Shown in pieces: positions 5,392-5,864 of a stretch of 5,864 nucleotides of DNA (position 1 is the first letter of the stretch; each line of letters starts with the position of its first letter). Source of the stretch: Clostridia bacterium. GTDB lineage: Bacteria > Bacillota > Clostridia > Oscillospirales > Acutalibacteraceae. A model generated the notes under the pieces. That model was given only the letters and a program-made list of their open reading frames with translations, was not told the DNA's origin and searched no databases. The stretch is from assembly GCA_017442445.1 (NCBI GenBank), contig JAFRZS010000026.1, positions 1 to 5,864 of the forward strand, read 5' to 3'. Both the position numbers and the translations under genes were made by a program.

Positions 5392-5864
5392 ATGAATATA
5401 ATAAGACAAGATAACAATGAAAATATTTTTCCTTATATTGCATACATACCCGAAAATATAAGTGACAGACCTGCGTTGATTATTCAGCTTCACGGTGTAG
5501 GTGAACGCGGTGACGGCGGTGAGGACACTGACAGAGTGCTTTCTCACGGTTTTGTAAAGATTGTCAATGACGAAAACTTAAAAGACTGTATTTTAATTAT
5601 GCCGCAATGTCCGTCAAATACTTTCTGGGTTGCGAGGATTGAAAGCATTAAAAAATTCATTGATATGATAATAGAAAAATATAATGTTGATACCGACAGG
5701 GTTTATATCTGCGGTCTGAGTATGGGTGGTTACGGCACCTGGTACACCGCTATGGCTTATCCCGAGATGTTTGCGGCGATTGCACCTTGTTGCGGTGGCG
5801 GAATGGCTTGCTATTCGCAAGTTTTGCAAATGCCTGTGTGGGCTTTCCACGGACTTGAAGACGG
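5392..5864 (+). CDS. Alpha/beta-hydrolase, putative esterase (partial, runs off right edge)
   Basis: The visible 157 codons encode the N-terminal part of a serine hydrolase of the prolyl-oligopeptidase/feruloyl-esterase-like type. LIIQLHG (29-35) is the strand plus HG oxyanion motif. ILIMPQCPSNTFWV (67-80) is the usual second strand. VYICGLSMGGYGTWYTA (104-120) carries the nucleophile elbow G-L-S-M-G with S110. AFHGLED (151-157) is the strand leading to the catalytic acid, for which D157 is a candidate. The catalytic His would lie beyond the edge. No signal peptide is seen, so it should be cytoplasmic. GAGGTGA six bases upstream supports the start. It is transcribed away from the arabinose operon from a shared intergenic region, which hints at co-regulation. 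Carbohydrate esterases of this shape remove acetyl or feruloyl groups from arabinoxylan fragments; the substrate here is inference. Fold confidence is high. Confidence 0.85.
   Translation, partial: MNIIRQDNNENIFPYIAYIPENISDRPALIIQLHGVGERGDGGEDTDRVLSHGFVKIVNDENLKDCILIMPQCPSNTFWVARIESIKKFIDMIIEKYNVDTDRVYICGLSMGGYGTWYTAMAYPEMFAAIAPCCGGGMACYSQVLQMPVWAFHGLED

Noticed and set aside
5209..5547. 112-codon minus-strand open frame across the divergent promoter region
   Set aside because: It covers both promoters and the start of the alpha/beta-hydrolase gene and has no recognisable features.
1..5864. CRISPR arrays, tRNA or rRNA genes, insertion sequences
   Set aside because: No regularly spaced repeats, tRNA-like cloverleaf, rRNA sequence, transposase or IS-type ends were seen on either strand.

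Overview
The window looks like a piece of a low-GC Firmicutes chromosome, most likely a gut-type clostridium (Ruminococcus/Oscillospiraceae-like). The grounds are strong AGGAGG-type ribosome binding sites, AT-rich spacers with TATAAT -10 boxes, an AraA/AraD pair that reads as Firmicutes-like, and a short SpoVT/AbrB-like fragment (a sporulation-lineage regulator). The taxonomic call is inference from style, not from a marker gene.

Layout from left to right. (1) 1-80, minus strand: the first 26 codons of a two-component response regulator running off the left edge, with its own promoter and ribosome binding site. (2) 81-466: a 386-base stretch with no full-length gene. It holds a clear intrinsic terminator facing left (151-188), a repeat-rich, hairpin-rich segment (about 189-322), a 15-bp palindrome containing TATAAT (346-360), a 24-codon ORF whose start matches the N-terminus of SpoVT (323-397), and a hairpin (412-452). 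(3) 467-5160, minus strand: four genes in one orientation, transcribed in the order DUF4838 protein, araA, araD, SGNH/GDSL hydrolase. (4) 5161-5391: a divergent promoter region. (5) 5392-5864, plus strand: the first 157 codons of an alpha/beta-hydrolase esterase running off the right edge.

The four minus-strand genes look like a sugar-processing operon. AraA isomerises L-arabinose to L-ribulose, and AraD converts L-ribulose 5-phosphate to D-xylulose 5-phosphate for the pentose phosphate pathway. L-ribulokinase (AraB), needed between these steps, is not in the window. Around this core are three putative glycan-processing enzymes without visible signal peptides: the DUF4838 protein (GH67-type N-terminal region, possible glycoside hydrolase), the SGNH hydrolase (possible carbohydrate deacetylase) and the divergent alpha/beta hydrolase (possible carbohydrate esterase). 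A reasonable but unproven reading is a cytoplasmic route that strips acyl and sugar decorations from imported arabinose-containing oligosaccharides and burns the released arabinose.

The araA-araD junction is very tight: the araA stop codon lies inside the araD ribosome binding site. A second promoter candidate precedes araA. The least-explained part of the window is 189-460, where a SpoVT-like start runs into repetitive, structured, non-coding sequence.
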